64,000 nt of DNA from Mikania micrantha (GCA_009363875.1 CM018680.1:17183608-17247607), one strand, 5' to 3'. Counted from the first letter of the stretch, positions 22,464-34,700 are shown. The notes: generated by a model from the letters alone, not told the origin. Translations and numbers: made by a program.

Positions 22464-22585
22464 GACACTGACAGACCCCCAATATACTACAAATGGTATA
22501 TGTATAGGGCATATGTAAGGGTCAGTCGCAACTGCCCTAGCCACCGTCCCACCACCTTTGTAGTATACCACGAGTGTGTCCTTGC
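22464..22585 (-). repeat. Nested-hairpin module, B leader copy 2
   Basis: A perfect 11-bp outer stem TATACTACAAA (22483-22493) pairs with TTTGTAGTATA (22557-22567). The inner stem is AGGG-T-CAGT-CGCA-ACTG-CCCT. Confidence 0.75.
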
Positions 22586-22690
22586 CCGGAGTTTATAGAT
22601 CAGACAAATAGTTCCCTAAAGCAGATAATTCCTAAGCAGTTAATTTCCTAAGCAGATAATTTCCCAAACGGGTAGTTCCCACATTCTTCA

Positions 22691-22810
22691 ATACTGACAT
22701 CCACCTAATGTACCGTAAATGGTATATATATAGGGCATATGTAAGGGTCAGTCGCAACTGCCCTAGCCAACATCCCACCACCTTTACGATACACCACGTG
22801 CATGTCCTTA
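22691..22810 (-). repeat. Nested-hairpin module, B leader copy 3
   Basis: The outer stem GTACCGTAAA (22710-22719) pairs with TTTACGATAC (22783-22792); the one non-Watson-Crick pair is a U-G wobble in the sense RNA. The inner hairpin is as in copy 2. Confidence 0.72.
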
Positions 22811-23009
22811 TCGAATCATTAGGGCACAACTAAACAAGTAAGCAATATGTATAATTCAGACGTATAACAGGAGTTCAGTTAACATGTATTAACACATAAG
22901 CATGAAATCCTGAATATACTAACTAGTGTATGAAATTACTTCATACTAGGGTTTCCTACGGTTATAGACTAGGTCAACCATTTCTAGTAACCTAATTCCC
23001 TATAACCCA

Positions 23010-23022
23010 GGCTCTGATACCA
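23010..23022 (-). other. Primer binding site of element B (initiator tRNA-Met)
   Basis: On the minus strand TGGTATCAGAGCC lies three bases downstream of the 5' LTR. It is complementary to the 3' end of plant initiator tRNA-Met. Confidence 0.9.
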
Positions 23023-24659
23023 ATCTGTAACACCCCGACCGATGGCGGAAACGTCGGGATGCCACGAGGGATGTGTAGATTGTTCAAAAGCTCGTGGGCA
23101 TCTAAATCAAATCATCATATAACATTCATTCAACCAAATTAATTACACAAAAATCATGTTCATCATGAAATAGTTACAACAATTACAAAAGAGATTTAGC
23201 TATCCAACTAAATTCTAATCGCCAGATATTTAGTTATTTAGCTAAGTCCAAGATCCTATACGATGATGTCCAAAATATGAGAGATCCTCCTTCTCATCCT
23301 ACTTAGCTTCATCACCTGAAACATGTAAGAAATCAAGTGTCAACTACGAAGTAGTTGGCGAGTAATCATAAGTTTTTATACTTAAAAGGTTTTATAAAAT
23401 GAATTTAAAAGTTTTAGTTTAAAATGGTTTTATAAAAGGTTTAGATAAAATGAGTATAAAGACTTATAGTTTATCCGAGAAGATCCACAAGAGTACCTGT
23501 ATGAGATAATCCAACACACATCCACCAATTCAACAAATCAAACATTCAATCAACACATAACCACATATCAATCAAGTCATAGTCAATCATAGACAATCAT
23601 TCACATAACCAAACAATCAATCTCAACATCAGTAATCTCAAATAATATATGTGACTATACATGGATATTATGTAATTAACATAAGTTAAAAACATATCCA
23701 TGGAGTGGAAGCTATCCACGTGACAATACATGAAACCAATGCAGTTGACCAAGGTCAAAGGCAATGTTTCACGAAGTTGTGATAATCCAAGTGGCTATAC
23801 ATGTAATCTTTGTTATAAACCAAAGTCAATGACAGTCTTTACACGGATGTGGTAACCCACGTGACAATACATGTGATCATTGCGTATAACCGAGGTCATC
23901 AGCAATGCCACACGGAGTTTTAATAATCAATGTAATTCCATAATATAAATATCATATTGATAAACATGTATCATCCATGTGTTATCAAAATAATATTAAA
24001 TTGGTATACATGTTTCACCTCCGAGTTTTAAAACAAAACAGTTTAAAAGAAAGGGAGGTTATGAGAACTCACCTGAGTCCTTAGAATTCGTATTCTTGTA
24101 GTATGCGCGCTCACGTATATGTACTCCCAAACAACTCAACAATCTGTAATTATGATAATGTTCGTGTTTATAAACATTTGCGTTTTATTTCAAGTATCGT
24201 AAGTGTTCACTCCTTTTAATCATTAAGTGTTTCTTTAACTTCGTTATTTAATCTAAGTTTAATTGTAATATCTAAAATGTCATTATTGATTATCCTCAAA
24301 ATGAAATTTCTAAACCCGTTAGTTTTATTTAATATAATTATAATGGTTTAGAAGGGTATAAAGGTCGTACATGTTGTAAAAATGTAATTCCTTATACCCA
24401 TTCGTAATTGCGTGCATGCGTGTTAATTACTTCCACCACCTTAGTCAAAGTCATTAAAATCAAATTCGAGATTTAAAAGATTATACTTAAATTATTTTTA
24501 TAAGGTTCACATCATACAATCTTTCATAATTTAAAAACTTATATTCTTAAGAAAAGGTGGTAACCTTAGCCAGTTCCGCATGCATGTTCTTATTCCATTA
24601 GATTGGTCTTCAACCACTCTTATCCAATTGTTAAAACGTTTAGGTTTTTATACCCCATA

Positions 24660-25110
24660 GGGCAGCGAACCTATGACATTTTTATGCATAGGTTCGGCTA
24701 ATAACATGATGAGGTTTGGCCAAACAACAAGAAGGTTCGGCTTAGCATGTGTCTAGGGTTCGTGAGTTACTTAACGACCGAAGGTTCGGCCCATACGAGA
24801 GGGTTCGCCTCTAGCATGGTTCGGTGGCCATACTAGGTTCGCGTAAAGGCTAGGGTTCGCCATATAGAGTGGTTCGCTGTCATAGGGGTTCGGCCAAGGG
24901 TTTGGCTGAATAAGGGTTCGGCCATGTCCAGGAGGTTCGCCGCTTCTTGCTAGTTAGAACAAGGGAAGATTCGCTCAACACCAAGGTTCGGCCACCCAGG
25001 GTTCGGCCACCCTAGTTCCCGCCCATGCAGGTTCGGTGGGTTAGGTTCGTGGCATTTAAAGGTGCCAGCCAAAGGTTCGGCCAGTTAAAGAAAGGTTCGG
25101 CCTTAGAGCT
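24660..25110 (-). repeat. GGTTCG array in the 5' LTR of B
   Basis: Second copy of the tract at 15070-15540. It carries one extra GGTTCGC-containing segment near 24836-24850 and lacks about 20 bp near 25132. Confidence 0.85.
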
Positions 25111-26083
25111 GTGTCGCGAACCAGCCACCCCACAGGTTATATGGTCGGCTATGGCTTCCCACGGTTCAAAAAAAACTCGGTTTAAACAAAACAAAACTCA
25201 AAACGTGGTTTAAGATGGCAACCCAACACCCATGAACTTCCTTACGAAAACCCGAAAGAAAGCAGTAGATTTACCTCGAATCATCGCTCAAAGTCAGGGT
25301 TTCTTCGTATAGTCTTGTTCTCCTCGATCACACGAACGATTTGGCGTCGAGATCTCGCGAATTCGTTGAGAAACGAAGAAGTTATAGTAGAGAGAAGGTT
25401 TAGAGAGAGAAAGTGGCGGGTTTATGGTTTTAGTGAGAGAGAGAATAGTGGGGAAATGAGGAAGAAGGTGAAACCCTTCTTTCTTATACTGCGTATACTC
25501 CTCGCGTGCCCGGTCTCGTTTATTTCGCGATAAATACGTAAAATAAGCTCGGTTTTCTCGTGAATACAATTAAAACGTAAAACTTTTAAATAAGTAAGTT
25601 TTGTCAAAATAAAAGGATTTTGAATAAATCGTTTTGTAAAACGATTCCGTTTAATTTACGATAAATCATTTATTTCATTAAAATGGTTTATTCGATCATG
25701 TTTTAGGTTGTGATTACTAATAAATATTATTAAATCCATTTTCTCATTTTTAATATCGTTAGATATTATTTAATTATCTCGTCGAAACACTTTACTTACA
25801 TACGTATTCGTAAAGATCGTCACCTTTGCGAATCCGACGCTCGTATCGTATTTCGATTTGATTTACAATTTGTGGAATATCCTTTCAGAATATTATTCTT
25901 AATAATTATATTCGTGTGAATCGTCACCCACGCGAATACATTATTAAGTTTAATATTTCCGAATTAATATTCGCGTTTATTTTATGTTCGTAACCTCACC
26001 ATCGCGTATTCATTTCCAATTGTACCTCCATTATTTATTAACTTTAATATTATCCAACCAATCCAAAACCCACTAAACCCTAG

Positions 26084-26210
26084 TCACTGACACATCCATG
26101 ATAGACCGAAATATGCATATGTATAGGGCATATGTAAGGGTCAGTCGCAACTGCCCTAGCCACCGTCCCACCACTATTTCGATAAACCATGACCATGTGC
26201 TCTTGACTAT
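26084..26210 (-). repeat. Nested-hairpin module in the 5' LTR of B
   Basis: Same as 16516-16641 except for single base changes. Confidence 0.7.
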
Positions 26211-26500
26211 GTTTAGTAACCAAACAACACCCAACTTAAATCCCCTTTCCATTTCCAAACCAAATCCATAATCATCAACAATATAACTGCGATAAACTCT
26301 CTGGTTCTGTTTAGTTAAGTTACAACTAAACTTCCCATGGTTTACGCGTATAATATGTTCTAAACATGTATACCAGTAACAGTGATAATCATCAAATAAT
26401 GTATCAATATTAATAATTACAAAATCTCAGATCGTAACAGTACAATTGTACGGATATACGGATGTACGGACAACCGAAAGTACAGTGATGTTACAAGTAT

Positions 26501-27977
26501 GAAAATTGATTAGGAATGGCTATGATGATCATTTGATGGGTATTTGTCATAGTTACTATTTTTAGTAACTTTATTTTGTGAGAACCTGATTAGTAATGCT
26601 AGATATGATATTGTGCATGCTAAATGGCCTATCATGATGGAATATGACTATTGTGTAATAGATGTTGTGATTATTGATGTTAAAAATGTCAAAACTAGAA
26701 ACTTTCCATATTAGGAAACTTTAGCAACTAAAAACGGGCTATGTGTCTATTTGATCACGAATGACAATGTGTTAAGTGTTAACATGATCACGTAGGATTA
26801 ACAAGCATGCTAGAATCTTTAAAACGGTATGTGTTGAGGAACTTCCTAAAAATGTAAACTTACTATAATTAGTAAGTTGTACATAAACGCGATTTGCGGG
26901 TTTTGCACACAATGAGCACGATCACAAAAGTTACACGAGTTACAACCCATAAACGGTTCACCAACGGGTCGTTGACTTAACACGATCAAACACGGTCAAT
27001 ATGGACTGACACGGACAAACATAACAACCGAGGGTTGTTGAGCACAAACACGAGCATGAACACGGACACGGTCCCTTGCACGAACTCACGTAAGCTATAC
27101 GATATAGGTAACCAGTGAACATGTCACCTGCGGCATACCGGAGCTTACGCTATCGCTTTCTGATTTCACTAAGGTGAGTTTACGGCCCCTCTTTCACTCT
27201 TTTACAAACTTTTCAAATAGGGGGAGAATACTTGTTGAATCGAATGAAACATTTATACTTGTACAAACATATTGTGGATGTTGGTTTATTAGTCAAACAT
27301 AAGTGTTGTAATCGTAACAAGCCCTCGCAAAATCTTACCGTTAATGTACAAACAACGAGGTGAGTTTGAATAGATCTGTTTAGTTGTGACGAACCCCACG
27401 TGGCACAATACTAACCGGAGGTCGGGACACGTGAAATCTCGACCTATCTTGCCATGTTATTACGAGACATGGCGGATGCAAGGACTAACAAATCTAGTTC
27501 GATAGTGACGCACTGACACTTGGAGCCTAGGGCTCGGGTCTAACATTTGATAAACAGCATGACACTTGACAAACATTTTGAATATTATCTATATGTATAT
27601 CAAAACATGTGAACTCACCAACCTATGTGTTGACACTTTTTCTTAAACATGTATTCTCAGGTAATTAGCTACACAGGGAACATGAATGCACTTCAGAAAA
27701 GAGCATAGGATTGCCTACATTCATTACCTTGTCTTTTGAACAAACAATTTTATTTTTGTTATGTACTAAGACAATGTAGTGTCCACCAGTTTATTTTCCG
27801 CTGCATAACTTATATATTTCCGCTGCTTTATTTTGCAAACTATTTTGATTAACTTTTATGACAAACATTGTATTTTGAAACGCATATAGAGTTGTTCTAT
27901 ATGACCATGAGCTGTGATTTTGTCCATGTCACATCCATGTGGACTGACACCACATGTGGGAATTTGGGGGTGTGACA
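26501..27977 (+). mobile_element. LTR D, 3' part
   Basis: Continuation of 12300-13496 after the duplicated AGTAT. It contains CTAAG|GTGAGT (27173/27174) and ATGTATTCTCAG (27660), matching the donor-like and acceptor-like sites of the other long LTRs, with CACCAACC...GTTGACAC just upstream of the acceptor. It ends GGGGGTGTGACA. Confidence 0.75.
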
Positions 27978-28026
27978 ACTCGGCCGTGTGGATATCCGGT
28001 ATCGAGGCCAGCTAAAGCTGGTTTGG

Positions 28027-28110
28027 GCTCCATTTGAAGCACTTTATGGACGCAAATCTCGATCTCTCATTTTTTGATCGGAGGTAGGTGAAAGTGAAAT
28101 CATGAAACCA
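28027..28110 (+). pseudogene. gypsy integrase relic
   Basis: The frame reads APFEALYGRKSRSLIF, a stop in place of Trp, then SEVGESEI. This is the conserved segment after the integrase core (compare APLEALYGRKCRSPICW in B). It directly abuts LTR D, which may have inserted near it. Confidence 0.75.
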
Positions 28111-28489
28111 TTCTCAAGATCATAAATTTTTTTTACCTATTTGATCTTAACAATGTTTATGGATGACTTGATCATTCCTTGGAACATTAGATTAAATCTA
28201 AGTGCTTTCAAGCTAGTGAAAATAGTACGGATAATCATTGGAATAAAATATGATTTTCATATTAGCAATCAGATTGGTATACTGAATATGAATATTAAAC
28301 CCATTTCAATATAATATTCTTATATTTCATGATATCTAAGTGATCCATAACTATTATTGACTATTCCTAGACCATAAATTAGTCGAGAAACTATTCTGGT
28401 GATATAATCAACAACACATATTTGGTTAATTTGGGAATGTATGATTAATCCAATGAGTCATAAAACTCCTTAATAGGAACCTAAATCCT

Positions 28490-29509
28490 TATAGGTTCCC
28501 AGTTTATCACACTTCATGTGATATCAAGTTAAGGAGGTTGATTAAGGATTCAAGTTCAGTTTGATGACTCGAGTTGCAATGTACTTGACATTGAACGCTA
28601 AGGAAACTTCTGTTAATCAAATTAAACACAAATAACTTACAAAACTCTAACTTAATGAATAACTGAAATACAAGAACCATAACACAAGTGTGAGCACTAA
28701 CTATTGATTGCAATACTTCAGGTGAGTTCCATACAACCCCTTTTCTTTTTAATGTATTACAAATATCGGGGTGTCATTATGAAATCTTTCCTAAACTTAT
28801 GATATGCTTATATAAATGTGTGCTGGCTTGTGATATCATCGGATAATCCTGAGTATCGAAGTGACATCTCAAAAAGTCCTCATTCATCGAACTGTATCTA
28901 GTGAACCCATATGGTGCCGAACGAGTGAACAATGGTAGTACTATCGGGCTGAAAACCCCATTTGCTGGGAGGATTGCATCTTGACTGGTGTGAATGTTTG
29001 TTACCTTTTCTAATATCAATTTAACGTAGTAATACGTTAGGGTGAGACATCTATGTTTACATTCAGGTAACATCATATCTTTAAGTCGGAAAGGAACTAG
29101 ATATGGGTCACATGATTATTCCAATTGTGTCAATGCGTACCATTGACTATACTTAACATATCACATTGTATCAAGTCTTGTGTATAAACTCACTAGTTTT
29201 GTACTGACCTTTCAAACTTAAATTCTTTTACAGATAGGCAGTGACGAATGAGTGAGAATTGCACTTTCAAACACTTTGTAAATAAGCAACTCATGATGTT
29301 TAGAATGTTTAAGCTGTGAACAATGATTGGTGGTTTGTAATAGTAATATTATCTTTGTAATATATCTTCTTTAAGTTAACTATGTGTGTTGTGATGCCGG
29401 AACAATTAAAGTTGCACCCTATCTCTGATACATCACCACTATGCTTCCGCAATCGTTAGAGAGTGAAAAGTGACATCATCATCAGGTGATGAGAGGTGGT
29501 GGTGTGACA
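28490..29509 (+). mobile_element. LTR fragment E (3' portion)
   Basis: It ends GGTGGTGGTGTGACA and carries TTCAG|GTGAGT (28731/28732) and TTCTTTTACAG (29233), the sites shared by long LTRs here. The left boundary cannot be placed. Confidence 0.5.
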
Positions 29510-30073
29510 CTATTAATGAAATTGGTTTGATAAACATTTATCTATTACAAACTTGTATTTTGCTTGTCTTAGTTTAAGACTTGATCAATCTTGACTAATT
29601 AGTACTCTGTCTTAAATTAATATGAGAGAACATTATTGTTATTGTATTCATCTTATGTGCAAACATGTAACTTATACATGCTTATATTCTAATTTTAAAT
29701 AATCTAATTGTAATGCATCATTTGTTTTTTAAACATTTATTTAAACTATATGCTATAATCACTAGCTATTCATATAGTTCACCCAAAACCTATCTTTAAA
29801 TATGTAACAGGTTAAGGTGAAGACATGATGAAAACATATGATAAGATTAGTGGACTTAGTTTAAATTTAAACGAATATTAGAGTTCCAATTGTAAAGTTA
29901 GATTTTTCATTGTATTCCTTTGAATGTTGTAATGTTTTATTGCATTGAAAGAAAGTCTGGTTGCAATGTTAATAATGAATTCTTTAACTATTCAAACGTA
30001 TTAGTAGCATAATGAGCTGATGAACAGTCTAGGTTGTGCCCGGACGTATTCTGTCGTCGGTCGGGGTGTTACA
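29510..30073 (+). mobile_element. LTR fragment F (3' end)
   Basis: It ends GTCGTCGGTCGGGGTGTTACA, the same end as LTRs A and B, preceded by a short non-coding stretch. Fragment E may have inserted into it. The left part is missing or unrecognisable. Confidence 0.5.
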
Positions 30074-30538
30074 CCTGGTGCAATTCACGTGTTCTAAATT
30101 CTAGCTAAATTTAAATAAATGGTTTTTATTTTTTAATATAAAATATCACAGTAGTCTAATTTTTTAAAGACTAGAACACTTGTTATTAGTAAGAATCATC
30201 TTTAAACAATACTTTCGGTATCGTTAGGCTTACAGATAAATATAGTGTAATCATAAGTAGAAAATAAATTATAACCATTATGAATCGTAACCAAATTTAA
30301 CCGAAACCGACTTTGGCTAACAATCATGTTTAATCTCAGTAATTAACCAATTTATTCGGTTATAGTTATAGTTAAGTCATTAATCGATGTTAACCAAACC
30401 AAACTGATTATTATATATTTGTTTGTTTGTTTCTTTAATATTTGTATTTGTGTATTTTTTTAAACTTATGATAAAAGTCAAGTATATAAGGTGTGTCATG
30501 GCTTTTTATTGGTTTAAAATATTATGAGTCACGTGTGA
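30074..30538. other. AT-rich intergenic DNA
   Basis: No gene seen. Words such as ACCGAAACCGA and TTCGGTTATAG at 30295-30400 resemble the AACCG-rich interiors of hAT MITEs, but no ends are visible. Confidence 0.4.
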
Positions 30539-30593
30539 TATTATATATATATATATATACATATATATATACACACATATATATATATATATC
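30539..30593. repeat. (TA)n microsatellite
   Basis: TA repeats interrupted by ACA and ACACACA. Confidence 0.95.
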
Positions 30594-30862
30594 TGAAAGT
30601 GAGTTGGGGTTCACGTTGGTTTACTTTTTGTTCACTTATTTTCTGTCACTCAAAAGTATTATGAGCATTACTTACATTCTGATTGTCAATATATATCTGA
30701 TTCATGAACTTATCTACAAGCTTTGCTTATCTTTTGTACAATTTCATTAGTTAACCAATTTTAACAAAACCCGATCATAATAACGGTTAACCGATACAAG
30801 ATCAATGACCAATCAACTTTAATTATGGATATGGATTTACTATTAACAAAATTATCATCTGG

Positions 30863-31523
30863 CAGGGGCAGATGTAGGTTGTGGGGAGTGGGTTCACAGG
30901 AACCTACTGCGCTTCGACTCGTTAGCAGGAAATTTTTTTTTTCGAAAGAGTTAAACAATGTGGTGAACCCATTAATATTTTTAAGAGTAAATCCTTAATG
31001 TAATTTTCACAACAATTTGTCGCTTGATTGAGGTAAGTGATCTTTGTTAGAGAAATCTCGATAATCAATGATTTGATTTCTATGTGATCGTGTTAAAATC
31101 ACTTTCCGGTCATGTAAACTTAGCAAGCAAAACGGTAGTAATTAGTGGGTCAAGTTAATTTTGGTCATACAAACTTAGCAAATTTCGTTTAGGTTTTGAG
31201 GCGTTGCCCCCTATACCCATGTCTGCTGAATGGCCAACGGGACCGCCACCTTGGACCCCGCAAGGGCGCATGACCCCATTGACTTCTGATTGGTCTTAAG
31301 CTAAGAAATATTAAACGAAAATGCACTATGTACCTTCGAACTCTTTAATAAGGACGTTTTTTCATTTTAATTATTGACTTAATATATCACACTGTTATTA
31401 CGTGAAGAACATTACGAGACCCAAACCGTCAACCCGACCCAAACAATTTTATTTCCGTTTCTATTTACTTGAAACGACGGAAAATTGTGAACCCACTGAA
31501 AAAAAATCTTATATCCGCCATTG
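30863..31523. mobile_element. hAT-like non-autonomous element
   Basis: The left end CAGGGGCAGATGTAGG...AGTGGGTTCAC and the right end, read in reverse, CAATGGCGGATATAAG...AGTGGGTTCAC match over about 40 bases with mismatches. CAGGGGCGGAT-type ends are common in plant hAT MITEs. The 8-bp flanks (TCATCTGG-like and TGAGGTGG) match at only 5 of 8, so the boundaries are tentative. Confidence 0.45.
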
Positions 31524-31640
31524 TGAGGTGGTTAGAGGAATGATCATTACCTCACCTAAACATACCATACTCGGCCCTATTCAGGCTTACAGTCTTTTAG
31601 TATAATTAAGTCATTGTCACAAGACACTTGAAGTTAGCTC

Positions 31641-31664
31641 TTTTTTTTTTTTTTTTTTTTTTTT
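31641..31664. repeat. Poly(T) tract
   Basis: 24 consecutive thymines. It could be the tail of a minus-strand retroposon, but no head is recognised. Confidence 0.8.
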
Positions 31665-32318
31665 AATTCATAGTTTTTGATCTTGTATATTATATTTTTG
31701 AATTCGGAAAAAAGTTTACGTAAAGGTTTCTATATTGGTTAGAGAAAGCGTGAAGCTTTTGATATGTATATTTTTTTTGTTCATATTATTTTTTTCTGTT
31801 ACAAAGAGCTCTTGTGACTGGTTCCCTTTTTGGTACACTTTTTCTTCTCTCTTATTATTATAAATATTATTTGGTAAATTGTTATTTGCAAGCTTATGTG
31901 AGCTCACTTTATATGTAAAACAATACTTACAATTTTTTATTTAAGCAGCAAAAATTGTAAATTTGATTCAGTGTTAATTCACAAGTTGAATATTGAGAAG
32001 TAAAATAAAAAAATAGAATTACATCATAAATAAATATATATCGGTTAGACGTTAACATCAATTTACAATCTAAATATAGACATCATAGTGAAGATATTTT
32101 TTTTTCTTGTAGCCATCAAAAAGGTCCTTTAATTATTCGAAGGTGAGGGTTTGGTCCTATAACAAATCTATTTAGGTGCTAAAGTGACAAAGCTTATTTA
32201 ATTTTAACGTTAAGAGTTTAACGCCTTATTTATTATAGTTGATATTAACAAAAAATGATGGTTAAAAAATTACTTTTTTAAAACCATTTAATTTATATTT
32301 AGATCATTGTACATAGTG
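31665..32318. other. AT-rich intergenic DNA, nothing recognised
   Basis: No coding frame beyond chance length and no clear repeat ends. The stretch AAAGGTCCTTTAATTATTCG...GGTTTGGTCCTATAAC near 32120 is reminiscent of small MITEs but was not delimited. Confidence 0.4.
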
Positions 32319-32332
32319 AATAAAAATTTATT

Positions 32333-32585
32333 TTTTTTTTATTTTTTTATTTTTTTTTTTGAACGGCATTTGATCTCAACGTGTGAACCACTGATTTCCA
32401 GGCCACGTCACCAAGGTCTAGTTACCATAACCTCCGTTGAGACCCCACCACCACCCCAGGAGGAAACCGCACCGGAAAACCCCCTGACCTCCCAAGAACC
32501 CCTATTTCGTCTTGAGAGGGATTTGAACCCTTGACCTCCAAGAGGAAAGCCAAGGGGGTAACCATTAGGCTAGAAGCCCTTGGTT
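32333..32585 (-). mobile_element. tRNA-derived SINE (minus strand)
   Basis: On the minus strand the head is GGGCTTCTAGCCTAATGGTTAC and a B-box-like GGTTCAAATCC, and the body contains GGGGTTTTCCGGTGCGG; the poly(A) tail is the T run at 32333-32359. The 14-bp duplication AATAAAAATTTATT lies at 32319-32332 and 32586-32599. Confidence 0.88.
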
Positions 32586-32769
32586 AATAAAAATTTATTA
32601 TTAGATAGATGTTCTAAAAGTATTTATGTAAAGATTATTAATGCTACTACTTACCAAAAAACTTACAGACAACAGTTAGAAGATTCCACGAAATCCAAAG
32701 AGCCTTCGGAAAGATATAACTTTCTTTCAAAAACTCTTAGTCTTTCACATGAAATTCTTGGTGAGAACT

Positions 32770-32982
32770 TTTTTTTTTTGAACGGCGAAGGTCTCAATCG
32801 TGTGAACCCACTGTTTCCAGGTCATGTCACCAAAGTCTAGTTACCTGGACCTCCCATGAGCCACCACAACCACCCCAGGAGGAAACCCCACTGAGAAAAC
32901 CCCGTGACCCCCCACAGACCCCTTTTTCGCTGCGGGAGAGATTTGAACCATCTTGGGGTACCATTGAGGCAATGCCTCTTTG
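32770..32982 (-). mobile_element. tRNA-derived SINE (minus strand), perfect 16-bp duplication
   Basis: Related to the SINE at 32333 but with an eroded head. ATTCTTGGTGAGAACT occurs exactly at 32754-32769 and 32983-32998. Body words GGTTTTCTCAGTGGGGTTT and a T run (A tail) are present. Confidence 0.9.
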
Positions 32983-33119
32983 ATTCTTGGTGAGAACTAT
33001 TAACAAAATTTTAATTTTGTTAACTTGTTTACACAAAACTACATGTGAAGAGTTGTCTAGATTAACAATCTCTTCCTACATGAATAAAATCCTATGTTTT
33101 TGGGGCTGACCATATTACT

Positions 33120-33510
33120 TGGTCTGGTCGGTTCATTTGGAAGCCAATGGTCTTAGCGATTCGGCTACACCCCTTTTAAATAGGCTCCTCTCCAAAAACT
33201 AAACCAAACCGAATTCAGGAAGTGGTTATCTGAACTGAATTGAATTTAACTGAATAAACCGAATTTAACCTTATATATAAAATAATAAATTCAAATTTGA
33301 ATTCGATTGAATTGGTTAACTGAATAAACCAAACGAACTGAATTAAAAAATTGGAACCGATAAGTGAACCGAAAATCGAATTTGGATTTCGGATATTGTT
33401 AGGAAACGAATCTAAAACCAAATTCAGAATTTGGTTCGATTTTTTCAAGTTATGAATGCGGTTTGGTTTTCAGTTTTAAACGGTTTCTTTTTTTTTTTTT
33501 TTAAACTCAT
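33120..33510. mobile_element. Degenerate hAT MITE of the CGGTTCGG family
   Basis: The arms ACTAAACCAAACCGAATTCAG and GGTTTGGTTTTCAGTTTTAAACGG, with AATAAACCGAATT interior words, match the element at 8417-8880, but both termini are eroded. It ends in a T run next to the copia relic. Confidence 0.55.
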
Positions 33511-33559
33511 GCTATTAATAAAAGATTGAAATTCTTACAAAAACAATTTTTAGTTTGAG

Positions 33560-33782
33560 TACTCTAATGGGGTATCAATTGCATTTAGAAGTGATCCAGT
33601 TGGGCTATCCATCACATGCATAGTTACTATCACGAATAGAAGAGTAAGCTTTGATAAAGTTAACTTTGAGAAAGAGCTAAACTAGAATTTGCTAGTGTGT
33701 CATAGGTTTGTGAACAAAATCATGACATATTATTCACTGAACATGAATTTATAGTTCTTAAGTTTGTATTTGAAATTCCAAC
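33560..33782 (+). pseudogene. copia relic L, part 1 (end of protease region)
   Basis: Shifted frames read VNFEKEL, then ILFTEHEFIVLKFVFEIPT at the end, the segment between protease and GAG-pre-integrase of Ty1/copia polyproteins. It breaks off exactly at element C and continues at 47593. Stops and frameshifts are frequent. Confidence 0.7.
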
Positions 33783-34373
33783 TGTCACACCCCTGCGCCG
33801 CGTGCGGAATCCACGGCGCGGTGACGTATGATCAGTTGAATCATGCACAAGTATTGAATAAGAACAACCACAATGGATTACTAAGTTGCATAATGTTTAG
33901 ACAATTGTTTAGTTACAGACAATCTATCTACCAAAAGAAAGACAACTACAGACCCAAAATATAGTTTACAAAATAAGACTTCAAACAAGACAATTAAACA
34001 ATTAGGATTTTGTGTGTTTCTAATCCATCCTAGCATGTTTCTTCATCTTGTTCTATCTTAGAATGGTCTCCTTAGTTGTCCCTGAGAATGTCTTAAACCT
34101 GATTACCTGAAACACGTGAAAAGTAACTGTCAACTACAGACGTAGTTGGTGAGAACAATAGGTTTAAACATTTGTAAACATGAGTATATGATATAAGGCA
34201 TAGGTAAGTTAAAGCAACATAAGATTCACACGGATGAGCTGCAACCCAAACTAACATCAAGTAAGAAAATGAGTGTGAACAGTCCAATCACTGTTCACAC
34301 AAGAGCCAACATATAATATCAAGTCCCAAAGCACGTTTGGAATTAGATAATACATCAGCAGTTTTGATAACCA

Positions 34374-34516
34374 TATGACACCAGACCTGCAGTTAGCTTT
34401 TAAAAACTAATTTAGAAGCTAACTCCATCCTGGATAAGAAAACAATGACACCAAACCTGCAGTTAGCTTTTAAAACCAATTTAAAAGCTAACTCCATCTT
34501 GGATAAGAAACAATGA
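34374..34516 (-). repeat. Duplicated hairpin unit in the 3' LTR of C
   Basis: Two adjacent units of about 70 bp (ATGACACCA...GGATAAGAAA), each with arms AGTTAGCTTTTAAA and TTTAGAAGCTAACT or TTTAAAAGCTAACT. The 5' LTR has the same at 44464-44606. Confidence 0.75.
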
Positions 34517-34700
34517 GTCCGCTTTCCCTTGTTGTGATCACCCAGTACTAACGACAATGAAACTTGATGGGTTTATAAGTTTGTTTACAGCAATAGACAC
34601 CATGTTTATGAATCTTACTTTAACCGAATGTGTTAATGCCTTAATTGATAACATGAACTGAAAACCTGGATTTAATCCCATGAATTAAATCCTTTGTTTT

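Larger units (their letters stand above)
21500..23009 (-). other. Untranslated leader of element B with three hairpin modules
   Basis: About 1.5 kb between PBS and gag. It contains three nested-hairpin modules and repeated words TAAGTTCACCTAATGTC (21960-22080) and (C/T)ACTAAGTGTTCATAT (22110-22260). Simple stem-loops also occur: CTTCACAAACCTTATCC with its mirror at about 21890-21940, and CTAGTGTATGAA/TTCATACTAG at 22922-22948. Directly before the gag ATG the sense strand reads TTTCTAACTTCCTCAG|AAACATG, a strong acceptor (G at 21504). Confidence 0.6.
13497..26495 (-). mobile_element. Complete gypsy (Tekay/Del-like chromovirus) element B
   Basis: A 13.0-kb element with a perfect 5-bp target duplication AGTAT (13492-13496 and 26496-26500). 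On the minus strand the order is 5' LTR (23026-26495), PBS, leader, gag, protease, RT, RNase H, integrase, chromodomain-like tail, PPT and 3' LTR (13497-16927). That order and the RT motifs (WGAPVLFVKKKDGSFRMCIDYRELN) fit Ty3/gypsy chromoviruses; lineage placement is inferred. The coding region carries several stops and a frameshift. It sits inside LTR D. Confidence 0.93.
23026..26495 (-). mobile_element. 5' LTR of element B
   Basis: 3470 bp with the same ends as the partner LTR. It contains the GGTTCG array at about 24660-25110, TATA box at about 25477-25485, exon-like block 24073-24143, and nested-hairpin module 26084-26210. This copy would drive transcription of B. Confidence 0.93.

Noticed and set aside
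30290..30420. Another hAT MITE of the CGGTT family
   Set aside because: Similar words occur, but no termini or target duplication could be found.
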